A DNA stretch of 64,000 bases from JAWLFY01 sp041685355 (GCA_041685355.1 JAWLFY010000007.1:1-64000); one strand, 5' to 3'. Shown: positions 24,701 to 32,103, counted from the first letter of the stretch. Notes: a model not told the origin generated them from the letters alone. Numbers and translations are program-made.

Positions 24701-25577
24701 CGGGCTGCTCGGGCGCCGAGTGTTCGGGCGCGGGGGGGTCCGCGGCGGGAGCCGGCACGGCTTCGCTCGCCGATGGCGGTTCGCCGGCAGAGNNNNNNNN
24801 NNNNNNNNNNNNNNNNNNNNNNNNNNNNNNNNNNNNNNNNNNNNNNNNNNNNNNNNNNNNNNNNNNNNNNNNNNNNNNNNNNNNNNNNNNNNTTTGACCT
24901 TTGGTCGCGCCGGTTTGCGCCTTGGTCGCGCCGGATTGACCTTTGCCCTTCGCCTTGGCGGGCCGCTCGCTCGGCCCGTCGTCGCTGTCGGCGTGGTCGT
25001 CGAGATGCGGGTCGTGGACGGTGGCGACGTGGATGCGGGCGTTTTTCGCCAACCAGCGGACGGCGGCGGCGATCAGTCGGGGGTCGCCGGCGAGCCGTTT
25101 GACGAGCGCCGCGTCGAAGCCGTCGAGGACGGTCTTCGGATCATCGATCCCTTCGACCTTGGCCGCGATCGCTTCGAGATCGTCGCCGTCCCCTTTCTCC
25201 GGATTCAGAAGCCGGCATGCGAGCCGTGTGCCCGCGTCGACATGCGCGGACGCTTCTTGTTTCAGCCGGCGGGTGAGCCGATCGAGCATCCGTTTCGAGT
25301 TTGCCGAGCGGATGGCGTGACCGATCGCGGGGTCGGCGAGCGTTGTCGCCTGCCACGCTTGAAGCAGCTGTTCCCGGCGTTCGGCGATCGACTTGTCCGA
25401 CCGAACCGCATGGGCGAGCGCCCACAGGCTGGCCTCATCGATCCCGCTCAACTCGTCGCGGCGGTAGCGGGCCAGGAACGGGGGCGTGTAGCCCTGTTCC
25501 AACAAGGGTTGAGCGATTCTTAGGCTCGAAACGTTGCAACGCCCGCGACGGGCAATTGCGTCCAGATCGACAGTCAT
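21720..25577 (-). CDS. tex: Tex-like transcription accessory protein, greatly extended
   Basis: A Tex/Spt6-like RNA-binding protein of about 1285 codons as assembled, against roughly 750-780 in typical Tex. In order: the Tex N-terminal helical domain, a low-complexity insert that contains a scaffold gap (24793-24892), a YqgF-like fold (VMAIDAVGPRTAAT), helix-hairpin-helix units (ARLPGVSETMAGTI), a second low-complexity insert, the S1 domain (KPGDQVIGVVVGVMPFGVFL), then a long Gly/Gln/Arg and Pro/Ala/Glu tail. The inserts consist of in-frame 15- and 18-bp tandem repeats (for example 21955-22020, 22370-22425, 24655-24735). Both sides of the gap read in one frame, so the gene is probably intact. 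It overlaps the next gene by four bases. Confidence 0.88.
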   Translation of the reverse strand: MTVDLDAIARRGRCNVSSLRIAQPLLEQGYTPPFLARYRRDELSGIDEASLWALAHAVRSDKSIAERREQLLQAWQATTLADPAIGHAIRSANSKRMLDRLTRRLKQEASAHVDAGTRLACRLLNPEKGDGDDLEAIAAKVEGIDDPKTVLDGFDAALVKRLAGDPRLIAAAVRWLAKNARIHVATVHDPHLDDHADSDDGPSERPAKAKGKGQSGATKAQTGATKGQXXXXXXXXXXXXXXXXXXXXXXXXXXXXXXXXXXSAGEPPSASEAVPAPAADPPAPEHSAPEQPAPEQPAPEQPAPEQPAESPANEQASTKAQEKKKKKGGGEKKRPKKVSPRQRRRRWLVGVLKPLEGKRIPASKLSAFQLVMLGRGLRSQVVQCLFEYDANRLVEELQRVAVGFNRSLEGELSETILVHEANLREAAEAAWWDELQEQASVRLVGVAAENLRQQVNRAGIEASVVMAIDAVGPRTAATSIVASDGRILHGEDIPCQLSSNLRAQAVAKIGELIHRFHVDLIVISNGPSRRGCMVAVKELIAQSPDRSIRWTVADRGGADAYAGSLVGDQEMRSTPRRFRAAAWIAFSVLHPAQALAKLDPLKLRLGSFQREVSDDALAESLEDVMVSGVCRGGVDANAAATRWLARLPGVSETMAGTIDQRRREKAIASRDELSSLEGWEDDVHRRQALPFLRVFGSDEPLDGTLIHPEDYPLAKKLAGNLEIELPPATPPGYEFPKFETGSVNQEVVPASASDDFASVGAGKQPSPLDASQPAPAAESGPDPTASPDPTASPNPTANRDQTAGSGETVTTEPETAGLAEEASETRPTGDERPANAETGANENVSPEAPSADAPAPADTPAPADAPAPADTPEPIRRPMPEAAKIDRCIKEWQIGPHRTRQLVRWLCDPFGDSDATGNPPAVMTAMPSLSALKPGDQVIGVVVGVMPFGVFLELAPDCSGLIHVSRISDGFVEDIHEVVQVGDVITAWVTGIEDKRRRVALSAVSPQREAELAEQRRNPSGRGGRGDDRGAPHGSGQRSRGERSGTAPGSQSGGQSRGGQSRGGQSRGGQSRSGQTQGGQTQGGPARGGQSRGGSPPGRGGKRDARSGRGQDRGGRRGDRKPDSYRVTSSTPAAPISDAMKKGDEPLRSFGDLMQFFSGDAKAKAKGAKPDSDKGGGKSSGKQANEQAPPSEAAPPSEAAPPSEAAPPSEQAPSGESVPVSEQGAPSGRAPSDAASESGTEPSPKREAAPATPDRNAPDAVDQPTAKEDPAPIGGDRNAEGPASS
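24793..24892. other. Scaffold gap of 100 N inside tex
   Basis: A placeholder run of N in the first low-complexity insert of tex. On one flank the protein repeats GATKAQ/GATKGQ, on the other PAPEQ-type pentads. The two sides stay in frame if the true length leaves remainder 1 when divided by 3. Confidence 0.98.
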
Positions 25578-25670
25578 GGCGAGTCGGTCTCATGGAACGG
25601 GGCTGTCCCGAAGGTGAGCCAGCCTTGACGTGGAGAGATTCGCATCGCGACCCAGCACCGGACCCGAAAT

Positions 25671-25700
25671 CGTATCGACGTGTATCGTATCGACCTGTAC
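25671..25700. repeat. Direct repeat, 2 x 15 bp
   Basis: CGTATCGACGTGTAT followed directly by CGTATCGACCTGTAC, about 95 bases upstream of the tex start on the minus strand. It could be a paired operator. Confidence 0.8.
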
Positions 25701-25855
25701 TCCGGCGTCCCGACCGGTCGAGACCAGAGAGTTTCGGGCGGGGGTACTTCCGTACAGGCGTTCCGGCCGGTACGGGCGTTGCGACCAGTCGCGAAGATAG
25801 CGCGGGCGGTGCGCGGTGTCAACCGAGGCGTTGTCGCCGTGCTCGGGGTTCACCG

Positions 25856-25967
25856 TGCGAGGGGCTGGGCCTGCGAGGGGCTGGGCCTGCGAGGGGCTGG
25901 GCCTGCGAGGGGCTGGGCCTGCGAGGGGCTGGGCCTGCGAGGGGCTGGGCCTGCGAGGGGCTGGGCA
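25856..25967. repeat. Tandem array, 7 x 16 bp
   Basis: Seven perfect or nearly perfect units of TGCGAGGGGCTGGGCC; the last ends in A. The same number and period occur at 2440-2551 with an unrelated unit. It ends 138 bases upstream of the gene at 26106. Confidence 0.96.
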
Positions 25968-26105
25968 TGCCTTCGGTGGCGGGTGTCCGAAGCGTCTCGC
26001 GGCGGATGCCAGCAAAATCGTCAAAGTTTCGTTAACCGGCACCTTTCCGCCGGCCGATAACCCTCGTGCCGATCCCTCTCGCCATTTGCTTCCCACGAGA
26101 CGTCG

Positions 26106-26450
26106 ATGCCGAAACCTGAGCTGCGTTTATTTGATGGAGATCGCCCGGATTCCGAAGCCACCGAGCGACCGGGGGCGAAGCTTCGCTCGTCCGACCGCGA
26201 GGAGGCTCCGCCGCGGGACCCTCAACGATTGCGGATTCGCCGCGAGCGGGAGCTCGACCGGATCGCGGGGGCCGAGGAAGCGATGACCGTCTCGGTCTCG
26301 CTCGGATCGATTCTGCCTTTGTTACTCGATGCCGTCGAGAACGACCGGGCTTGGCTTCGCGATTTCGGGGACGAGCCAGTTCGTATCGACGCGGACCTTT
26401 ACGACGTGTTATTAGCCTACCAACAGCTTCGGCGACCGGCCGCGGCCTGA
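26106..26450 (+). CDS. Small conserved hypothetical protein
   Basis: A 114-residue acidic/basic protein with no family that I recognise. The first 58 residues are charged and probably disordered. Residues 59-110 look folded, with a hydrophobic helix SLGSILPLLLDAVENDRAWL and the segment DLYDVLLAYQQL. No signal peptide or membrane helix is seen. It lies 114 bases upstream of the ParA-like ATPase on the same strand, so the two may be co-transcribed; an adaptor role for the ATPase would be a guess. The start ATG has a weak ribosome site (GAGACG). Confidence 0.65.
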   Translation: MPKPELRLFDGDRPDSEATERPGAKLRSSDREEAPPRDPQRLRIRRERELDRIAGAEEAMTVSVSLGSILPLLLDAVENDRAWLRDFGDEPVRIDADLYDVLLAYQQLRRPAAA

Positions 26451-26564
26451 GTCCGGATCGAGGGCTCAGCCGGAACCGGGCCTGAGCCGGAACCGGGCCC
26501 GGGAGGCGTCGATCCGAAGCTGCTGGTGTGACCCGAACACGTGACGCAGCCGAGGACCGAAACG

Positions 26565-27446
26565 ATGCGCTCGATCGCCGTGATCAATCAAAAGGGAGGG
26601 GTCGGGAAGACCACCTCCGCCGTGAACCTCTCGGCCGCGTTGTCGGACGGGGGGAAACGGGTCTGCCTGATCGACCTCGATCCCCAGGCCCACGCGTCGC
26701 TCCACCTCGGGATCACCGCGATGGACGACGAGCCGAGCATGTACGAGGTGCTGTGCGGGGACGCGACCGTTCGCGAGGCCCGCCGGGACGTTTCGGAGAG
26801 CCTCTCGGTCGTCCCCGCCAACCTGGATCTGGCGGCCGCCGAACTCGAATTGGCGGGGGAGGTCGGTCGGGAGATGATTCTCCGCGACAAGCTCCGAGAC
26901 GACGACGAGCCGTTCGATTACCTCGTGCTCGACTGTCCCCCGAGTCTCGGCGTGTTGACGGTCAACGCGTTGGTCGCGGTTCAGGAAGTGTTCCTGCCGT
27001 TGCAGCCTCATTTCTTAGCGCTGCACGGGTTGAGCAAGTTGTTGCGGACGATCGAGGTCGTCTCGCGCCGGCTCAACGAAGAGCTCCGACTCTCCGGCGT
27101 CGTGCTCTGCATGTACGATTCGAACACCCGTTTGGCGGCGGAGGTGAGTAGCGACATCGGCGAGTTCTTTGCCGCCGGGAAGGGATCGCGTCGGTTGTTG
27201 GATCGGGCCAAGTTCTTTGACACCCGGATCCGCCGCAACATCCGACTCGCCGAGGCGCCCAGCTTCGGGCGATCGATCTTCCAGTACGCCCCGGAAAGCA
27301 ACGGGGCGAAGGACTATCGGGCCCTCGCCGACGAGGTGGTCGAGCAGGAGTCGGCGGCGTCCGGCAGTGCGGCCGACGCGGGGGCCGCCGACGCGGGTTC
27401 GGCCGATTCCCCCGCCACGCGGACGCCGGCCCGGGTCGCCGCCTAA
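26565..27446 (+). CDS. ParA/Soj-family ATPase
   Basis: A 293-residue P-loop ATPase of the ParA/MinD superfamily. The deviant Walker A KGGVGKTT lies at 10-17 (signature Lys10 and Lys15), followed by the DLDPQAHAS motif, CPPSLGVLT and the switch Asp. Such proteins position chromosomes, plasmids, chemoreceptors or carboxysome-like cargo. No ParB gene or parS-like site (TGTTTCACGTGAAACA) is visible nearby, so it is more likely an orphan ParA for protein or organelle positioning than a chromosome partition gene. The ATG at 26565 follows GAGG; a GTG at 26541 would add eight residues. The last 40 residues are Ala/Asp/Pro-rich and probably disordered. Confidence 0.9.
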   Translation: MRSIAVINQKGGVGKTTSAVNLSAALSDGGKRVCLIDLDPQAHASLHLGITAMDDEPSMYEVLCGDATVREARRDVSESLSVVPANLDLAAAELELAGEVGREMILRDKLRDDDEPFDYLVLDCPPSLGVLTVNALVAVQEVFLPLQPHFLALHGLSKLLRTIEVVSRRLNEELRLSGVVLCMYDSNTRLAAEVSSDIGEFFAAGKGSRRLLDRAKFFDTRIRRNIRLAEAPSFGRSIFQYAPESNGAKDYRALADEVVEQESAASGSAADAGAADAGSADSPATRTPARVAA

Positions 27447-27810
27447 AGGCTCGCGATGCCACGTGAACGCTCGGGTCGCCCCCGGCATCGGCCCCTTTCC
27501 GACGCGGCCCCTCTGGTGGACACTGCGGCCTGTTCTCCCCTCGCGAACTGCATCCCGGTCTGCGAAGGGCCCTCGATCTTGATCTGTTCCGTATTCGAGG
27601 TGCCCCGTTTTCGGCATCCGAGGTGGCCCGTTTTCGGCATCCGAGGTGGCCCGTTTTCGGCGACGAGCGGGCGGAGGCTTCGACGGAGACGGGTGGCGTG
27701 TGGCCGAACCGAATGGCGTGGGGCCGGGCCGAAGTGCGGTTCGGGCCAGGTCGTCGCGGGGATGGGGTTGGTCCTGTAAGGGGGGTTGTTAGACCGCGAA
27801 GGTGATAGAC
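27447..27810. other. Intergenic region between parA-like gene and apgM
   Basis: 364 bases with a 3 x 23 bp tandem repeat (27597-27661) and no gene. The ribosome site for apgM (GAAGG) lies at its end. No hairpin terminator for the upstream gene is obvious. Confidence 0.6.
27597..27661. repeat. Tandem repeat, about 3 x 23 bp
   Basis: Units GAGGTGGCCCGTTTTCGGCATCC at 27597-27619, 27620-27642 and 27643-27661 (third unit incomplete). The unit shares a CCGTTTTCGG stretch with the end of the MITE-like repeat, but the similarity is short. Confidence 0.93.
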
Positions 27811-29034
27811 ATGAAATACGCGATCGTGATCCCGGACGGGTGTTCCGACGAGCCCCTCGATGCGCTGGGCGGTCGGACCCCGTTGCAGGCGGCCGAGATC
27901 CCGGCGATCGACGCGTGCGCCAAACTCGGCCGGCTCGGGCTCAGCGACAACACGCCGCCGCATCTGCCCGCCGGGAGTGAGATCGCGAATCTCTGTCTGT
28001 TGGGGTACGACCCCGACGTTTACTTCACCGGCCGGGCCCCGCTCGAGGCGGCGGCGCAGGGGATCGAACTCGGGCCGCACGATTTCGCGATCCGCTGCAA
28101 CCTGGTGACGATCGAAGAGCAGGTGATGATCGACTTCACCGCCGGCCATGTTTCGACCGAGGAGGCCCGCGAGCTGCTCGCCTCGGCGCAGCAGGCGCTC
28201 GTGCCGGAAGGTTCACGGCTCGAGTTTGTCCCGGGGGTCAGTTACCGGAACCTGTTGATTTATCGCGGCGAGGAGTCGACGCCGGCACCGTTTTCGGCCG
28301 AGACCCGTTCGAGTGCCCCTCACGACTTGACCGATTTGCCGGTCACCGACGCGTTCCCGCGGGGCCCCGGCAGCGACATGTTGGTGCGATTGATGAACGA
28401 GTCGTTCGAATTGTTCGCGGATCACCCGGTCAATCGGCGTCGGGTCGAAGCCGGGGAGCGGGCGGTGACGAACCTTTGGCTGTGGGGTCTCGGCGGCGCC
28501 CCGTCGCTGCCGTCGTTCGAACAGCGTTACGGGTTGCGGGGGGTGATGATTACCGCGGTCGATTTGCTTCGCGGGATTGCCGCGTTGGTCGGATGGCCAC
28601 GGATCGAGGTCGCGGGGGCGACGGGGTACCTCGACACCGATTATCGGGCGAAGGGGGAGGCGGCGGTCGCGGCGCTTGCCGATTACGACTTGGTGTGTGT
28701 GCACATCGAGGCCCCCGACGAGGCGGCGCACGAGGGTCGTGCCGACGCGAAGGTCGAGGCGATCGAGCAGATCGACCGCCACATCGTCGGGCCGGTCCGG
28801 CAAGCGTTGTCCGATTACGGCGAACACCGGATCTTGGTGTTGCCCGACCATCCGACGTTCTGTCGCACCAAGAAACACACCCACGGGGCGGTCCCGTTCG
28901 TGATCTCGGGGACCGGGATCGAGGCGGACGGGCCGCCGAGCTACGACGAGGCGACGGCGGCCTCGACCGGACGCCGCTTCGACCGCGGGTGGGATCTGAT
29001 GGACCACTTCGTCCGATCCGAGCAGACCACTTAA
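27811..29034 (+). CDS. apgM: ApgM-type phosphoglycerate mutase, possible homoserine kinase analogue
   Basis: A 407-residue member of the archaeal-type cofactor-independent phosphoglycerate mutase family (alkaline phosphatase superfamily). Metal-site segments are IPDGCSDEP at the N-terminus, a GSEIANLCLLGYDP region with the usual nucleophilic serine, HIEAPDEAAHEG and LPDHPT. The textbook role is 3-phosphoglycerate to 2-phosphoglycerate. However, in several bacteria a member of this family sits beside aspartate kinase or homoserine dehydrogenase and is annotated as a probable functional analogue of homoserine kinase. Here aspartate kinase follows 72 bases downstream, which favours that role. 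The ATG at 27811 follows GAAGG; a GTG at 27802 is less likely. Confidence 0.88.
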   Translation: MKYAIVIPDGCSDEPLDALGGRTPLQAAEIPAIDACAKLGRLGLSDNTPPHLPAGSEIANLCLLGYDPDVYFTGRAPLEAAAQGIELGPHDFAIRCNLVTIEEQVMIDFTAGHVSTEEARELLASAQQALVPEGSRLEFVPGVSYRNLLIYRGEESTPAPFSAETRSSAPHDLTDLPVTDAFPRGPGSDMLVRLMNESFELFADHPVNRRRVEAGERAVTNLWLWGLGGAPSLPSFEQRYGLRGVMITAVDLLRGIAALVGWPRIEVAGATGYLDTDYRAKGEAAVAALADYDLVCVHIEAPDEAAHEGRADAKVEAIEQIDRHIVGPVRQALSDYGEHRILVLPDHPTFCRTKKHTHGAVPFVISGTGIEADGPPSYDEATAASTGRRFDRGWDLMDHFVRSEQTT

Positions 29035-29035
29035 A

Positions 29036-29075
29036 GCCGATCCGCCAAGGGTCAGCCCCCGATCGGATCGGCACT
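29036..29075. repeat. Hairpin and possible MITE end between apgM and lysC
   Basis: GCCGATCCG (29036-29044) pairs with CGGATCGGC (29064-29072) around a 19-base loop. Within it, 29048-29075 matches the MITE end AGGGTCGGACCCCTTTTCGG plus GTAGGCACT at about 22 of 28 positions with one gap. There is no T-run, so a terminator is uncertain. Confidence 0.4.
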
Positions 29076-29105
29076 TAACGTTCGCCCTCGATTTCACAGC
29101 CCCCG

Positions 29106-30893
29106 ATGTCACTGATCGTCCAAAAGTTTGGCGGCACCAGCGTCGCCGACACCGACAAGATCCGCGCCGCCGCCCGCCGCGCGATCCGCGCGCAATCCCA
29201 AGGCCACCGGGTGCTGATGGTGGTCAGCGCGATGGGGAAGAACACCGACACGCTGTTGCGTTTGGCTCACGAGATCAGCGACGACCCGCCGGCCCGCGAA
29301 ATGGACATGCTGCTCAGCACCGGCGAACAGGTCAGCGTCGCGCTCGTCGCGATGGCGATCGAGGCGCTCGGGTCGCGGGCGGTGAGTCTGACGGGGGGCC
29401 AGATCGGGTTGCGGACCGACAACAGCTATCGCAAGGCTCGGATCCGATCGATCTCGACCGACCGGATCGGGAAATTGCTCGAAGCGGGAAACATCGTCGT
29501 CGCCGCGGGCTTCCAGGGGATCGACGACGAGATGAACATCACGACGCTCGGCCGGGGCGGCAGCGACACCACCGCGGTCGCGCTGGCGGCGGTCCTCGGG
29601 GCGGACGCGTGCGAGATCAACACCGACGTCGACGGCGTCTACACGACCGACCCCAGGCTGCTCCCGGAAGCCCGGCGCGTCGACGTGATCAGTTACGACG
29701 AGATGCTCGAGCTCGCCAGCCTCGGCGCGGGGGTGATGCACAGCCGGTCGATCGAGTTCGCCAAGAAGTTCGGCGTCCCGATTCACGTCCGCAGCAGCTT
29801 TTCCGACATCGAGGGGACGATGATCGTCGCCGAACCGGAATCGCCGACCGCGGCGGTCAGCGGCGCCGCGCTGACCCGTGACGAGGCCCGCGTCTCGGTG
29901 CTCGGGGTCCCCGACGTTCCCGGGATCAGCCTCAAGATTTTCTCGGCGATCGCGGACCGCAAGATCGCGGTCGACATGGTCGTGCAGAACATCGGGATGG
30001 AAGGTCGCGCCGACGTCTCATTTACCGTCCCCCGTGACGAGCTCCGGGCGACGCTGCAGGCGATCGAATCGGTCCGCGACGAGGTCGACGCCCGCGGGGT
30101 GACCCACGACGACCAAGTTTCCAAGGTGTCCGTCGTCGGCACCGGGATGGCGTCCCAAAGGAACGTCGCGGCACGGATGTTTCGTGCCCTCGCCGACGCC
30201 GGGATCAACATCCAGATGATCACCACCAGCGAGATCAAGATCTCGGTGCTCGTCTCCCGCTCCCAAGCGGCCGAGGCGTTGCGGGCGGTGCACCGCGGGT
30301 TCGAGCTCCAGCGGCGGCCCGACGACGCGAAGTCGTGGGGCGAGATCCGCGCCGGGCGTCCGGAAGGCCCCGACGTCGACGCGGTGATCACCCGGCTGCA
30401 AAACGACGCGCTCGAGGCGCTCACGTTGACGGGGATCTCCTTCACCGAGAAGCAAGCCCGCGTGACCCTGTACGGCGTCCCCGATCATCCGGGCATCGCG
30501 GCCGAGATGTTCGAACAGATCGGCGAGGCCGGGATCTTTGTCGATATGATCGTGCAGGGGATCGACGGCGAAGACGGCTCGACCGGGGTCAGCTTCACGT
30601 TCGACGAGCCCGATCTTGAGCGGAGCCTCACCGTCGCGAAACGGTTGGCGGACCGACACGGGATGCGAGAGGTGGTCGGCGGAAAGGGGATCGTCAAGAT
30701 CACCGTCAGCGGCATCGGGCTGCGGAGCCACACCCAAGTCGGGCAGGTCCTGTTCGAGCAGCTCGCCGAGGCCGGGATCAACGTCGAGATGATCAACACC
30801 AGCGAGCTACAGGTGAACGCCGTGATCGCCGCCGATCAGGCGGCGGCAGGAACGCAACGACTCGAAAAGGCGTTCGCCGATTCACTCCGCTGA
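29106..30893 (+). CDS. lysC: Aspartate kinase with four ACT domains
   Basis: Phosphorylates aspartate, the first step to lysine, threonine and methionine. The kinase domain (about 1-245) has QKFGGTSVAD, the nucleotide loop TTLGRGGSDTTA and TDVDGVYTTDPR. Most aspartate kinases have two ACT domains and about 405 residues. This 595-residue form has a duplicated ACT pair, starting near residues 265, 345, 455 and 535, as in cyanobacterial enzymes with four ACT domains, so its feedback control by lysine, threonine or both is probably altered. Homoserine dehydrogenase is not present. It follows apgM. Its last 12 bases overlap the convergent PEP-CTERM gene. Confidence 0.96.
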   Translation: MSLIVQKFGGTSVADTDKIRAAARRAIRAQSQGHRVLMVVSAMGKNTDTLLRLAHEISDDPPAREMDMLLSTGEQVSVALVAMAIEALGSRAVSLTGGQIGLRTDNSYRKARIRSISTDRIGKLLEAGNIVVAAGFQGIDDEMNITTLGRGGSDTTAVALAAVLGADACEINTDVDGVYTTDPRLLPEARRVDVISYDEMLELASLGAGVMHSRSIEFAKKFGVPIHVRSSFSDIEGTMIVAEPESPTAAVSGAALTRDEARVSVLGVPDVPGISLKIFSAIADRKIAVDMVVQNIGMEGRADVSFTVPRDELRATLQAIESVRDEVDARGVTHDDQVSKVSVVGTGMASQRNVAARMFRALADAGINIQMITTSEIKISVLVSRSQAAEALRAVHRGFELQRRPDDAKSWGEIRAGRPEGPDVDAVITRLQNDALEALTLTGISFTEKQARVTLYGVPDHPGIAAEMFEQIGEAGIFVDMIVQGIDGEDGSTGVSFTFDEPDLERSLTVAKRLADRHGMREVVGGKGIVKITVSGIGLRSHTQVGQVLFEQLAEAGINVEMINTSELQVNAVIAADQAAAGTQRLEKAFADSLR

Positions 30894-31571
30894 CGTGGCC
30901 GAACCCCGCCGGCGGCGAAGGGCGACCACGCCGACACCGGCCAATCCGAGTACCGCGAGCGAAGACGGTTCCGGAATCGCGGTGGCGGTGAGCACCAGGT
31001 TGTCGATCCGGTTGTTCCCGCTGATCGAGGTCGCGCCCGAGACGGTATAGCGGAGGAACGCGGTGTCGATGTTGTCGAGCGTGGAAAGGCTCAGCGGGGG
31101 CGACAGGTCACCGGACGACGTGGCGTTCGGATCGATTACCGGCCCGAAGTCCGTGAAGTTCGTCCCGTCGGCGCTGTACGACCACTGGTTCGCGTTGAAC
31201 CCGGTGCCGGTCCGGCGGGTCCAGTACGAGACGTCGAGGTCTTGCATCCCCGCCATCGAGAACGACAGTTCGATGAAGGTCCCGTTCCCGGCGTAGGTGT
31301 CGCCGCCTGTTTCCGTCCCCCCTTGAAGCGAGAGTGACGTGCCCCGCGGATCACCGTTGAGGGCGTTGGTCGTGCTTCCGAAAAAGTCTTTCACGCCGCC
31401 GGCGAAGCTGGAGAGCGAGATCGTTCCCGATCCTTGGTCGGCGGCGATCGTCGAGTCGTTGTCCGCGTCGAACGTGTTGAAATTCCAGTACGCGACCACG
31501 TCCGCCGTCGCGGTCGACGCGAACAGCAACGTGATACCGACGGCCAGAACGCGAATCGATCGAATCATCAT
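30882..31571 (-). CDS. PEP-CTERM protein, surface-associated
   Basis: A 229-residue exported protein: signal peptide to about residue 23 (LAVGITLLFASTATA), a beta-rich, Gly/Asn/Ser-rich body from about 24 to 200 with aromatic strands (VVAYWNF, QDLDVSYWTRRTG), and a C-terminal PEP-CTERM sorting signal: IPEPSSLAVLGL, a short hydrophobic helix, then RRRR. The tail is recognised by an exosortase system, releasing the protein to the cell surface or biofilm matrix. No exosortase gene is in this window. The ATG at 31571 follows AAGGGGG; the frame opens further upstream without a signal peptide. It overlaps the lysC 3' end on the opposite strand by 12 bases. Confidence 0.9.
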   Translation of the reverse strand: MMIRSIRVLAVGITLLFASTATADVVAYWNFNTFDADNDSTIAADQGSGTISLSSFAGGVKDFFGSTTNALNGDPRGTSLSLQGGTETGGDTYAGNGTFIELSFSMAGMQDLDVSYWTRRTGTGFNANQWSYSADGTNFTDFGPVIDPNATSSGDLSPPLSLSTLDNIDTAFLRYTVSGATSISGNNRIDNLVLTATAIPEPSSLAVLGLAGVGVVALRRRRGSATSAE

Positions 31572-31883
31572 CTTGCCCCCTTGGCTGAGAACCGGCGCGA
31601 CACGCCGGCAACGAGTTCGGAACAACCGGGTGAAAGTGCCCCCCCACACGATCCGACATCATAAGAAGGGGGACGTGGCAAGAAAACGGGCGAAACCGAG
31701 AGGATTGCGCGAAGTTTCCTTCATCCGCGGGGCGTCTCGACGTGCGAGGCTTGTCATCCCGGAGACCTTGGCAGCCCGCCGCGATTCGGCTATTCTCCCA
31801 CGCTTCTCGCGATTCGATCTCGAGAACGGATGACCGATCAACGCGATACCGAAACACCGAATACCGACGGCGGACGGGCGAAC
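31572..31883. other. Intergenic region upstream of rpmI
   Basis: 312 bases between the divergent PEP-CTERM and rpmI genes. A sigma-70-type promoter for rpmI is visible at 31768-31796. The leader from about 31803 to 31883 includes an in-frame stretch MTDQRDTETPN that could extend L35 but is not conserved L35 sequence. infC, the usual first gene of this operon, is absent. Confidence 0.6.
31768..31796 (+). promoter_or_regulatory. Sigma-70-type promoter for rpmI
   Basis: TTGGCA (31768-31773), a 17-base spacer and TATTCT (31791-31796). Both boxes differ from consensus at only one or two positions, and the spacing is ideal. The start site would be near 31803, 81 bases before the rpmI ATG. Confidence 0.55.
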
Positions 31884-32096
31884 ATGGCCAAGAAGACAAA
31901 GATCAAGACGCACAAGGGGACGAAGAAGCGGTTTCGCCTCTCCGCGAAGGGGAAAGCGATGCACCGGCAGAGCGGCACGAGCCACTTGGCGCGGGGCCTG
32001 TCGAAGAAGCGGCGACGGAATTTGCGGGGAACCGCCCCGGTCGCCGAGTGCATGGAGCCGACGATCCACGCGGCCCTCAACGGCCACAGCTATTAG
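31884..32096 (+). CDS. rpmI: 50S ribosomal protein L35
   Basis: A 70-residue, strongly basic ribosomal protein of the large subunit, with the family start MAKKTKIKTHKGTKKRF and the SKKRRRNLRG segment. The ATG at 31884 gives the conserved N-terminus; the frame is open 18 codons further up, but that part is acidic and not L35-like. It is followed after 391 repeat-filled bases by rplT. In most bacteria infC-rpmI-rplT is one operon with spacers below 100 bases, so both the missing infC and the long spacer are unusual. Confidence 0.97.
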   Translation: MAKKTKIKTHKGTKKRFRLSAKGKAMHRQSGTSHLARGLSKKRRRNLRGTAPVAECMEPTIHAALNGHSY

Positions 32097-32103
32097 CACT
32101 CGT

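Larger units (their letters stand above)
25578..26105. other. Repeat-rich intergenic region between tex and 26106
   Basis: 528 bases with no credible gene. Contents are a 2 x 15 bp direct repeat (25671-25700), a stretch with a GTAC-containing dyad near 25761-25790, and a 7 x 16 bp array (25856-25967). Promoters for the divergent tex and 26106 genes must lie here, but I see no clear -35/-10 pair. Confidence 0.6.

Noticed and set aside
26565..27446. Chromosome origin/partition locus
   Set aside because: No parB, no parS-like site, no dnaA or dnaN and no DnaA-box cluster are visible nearby.
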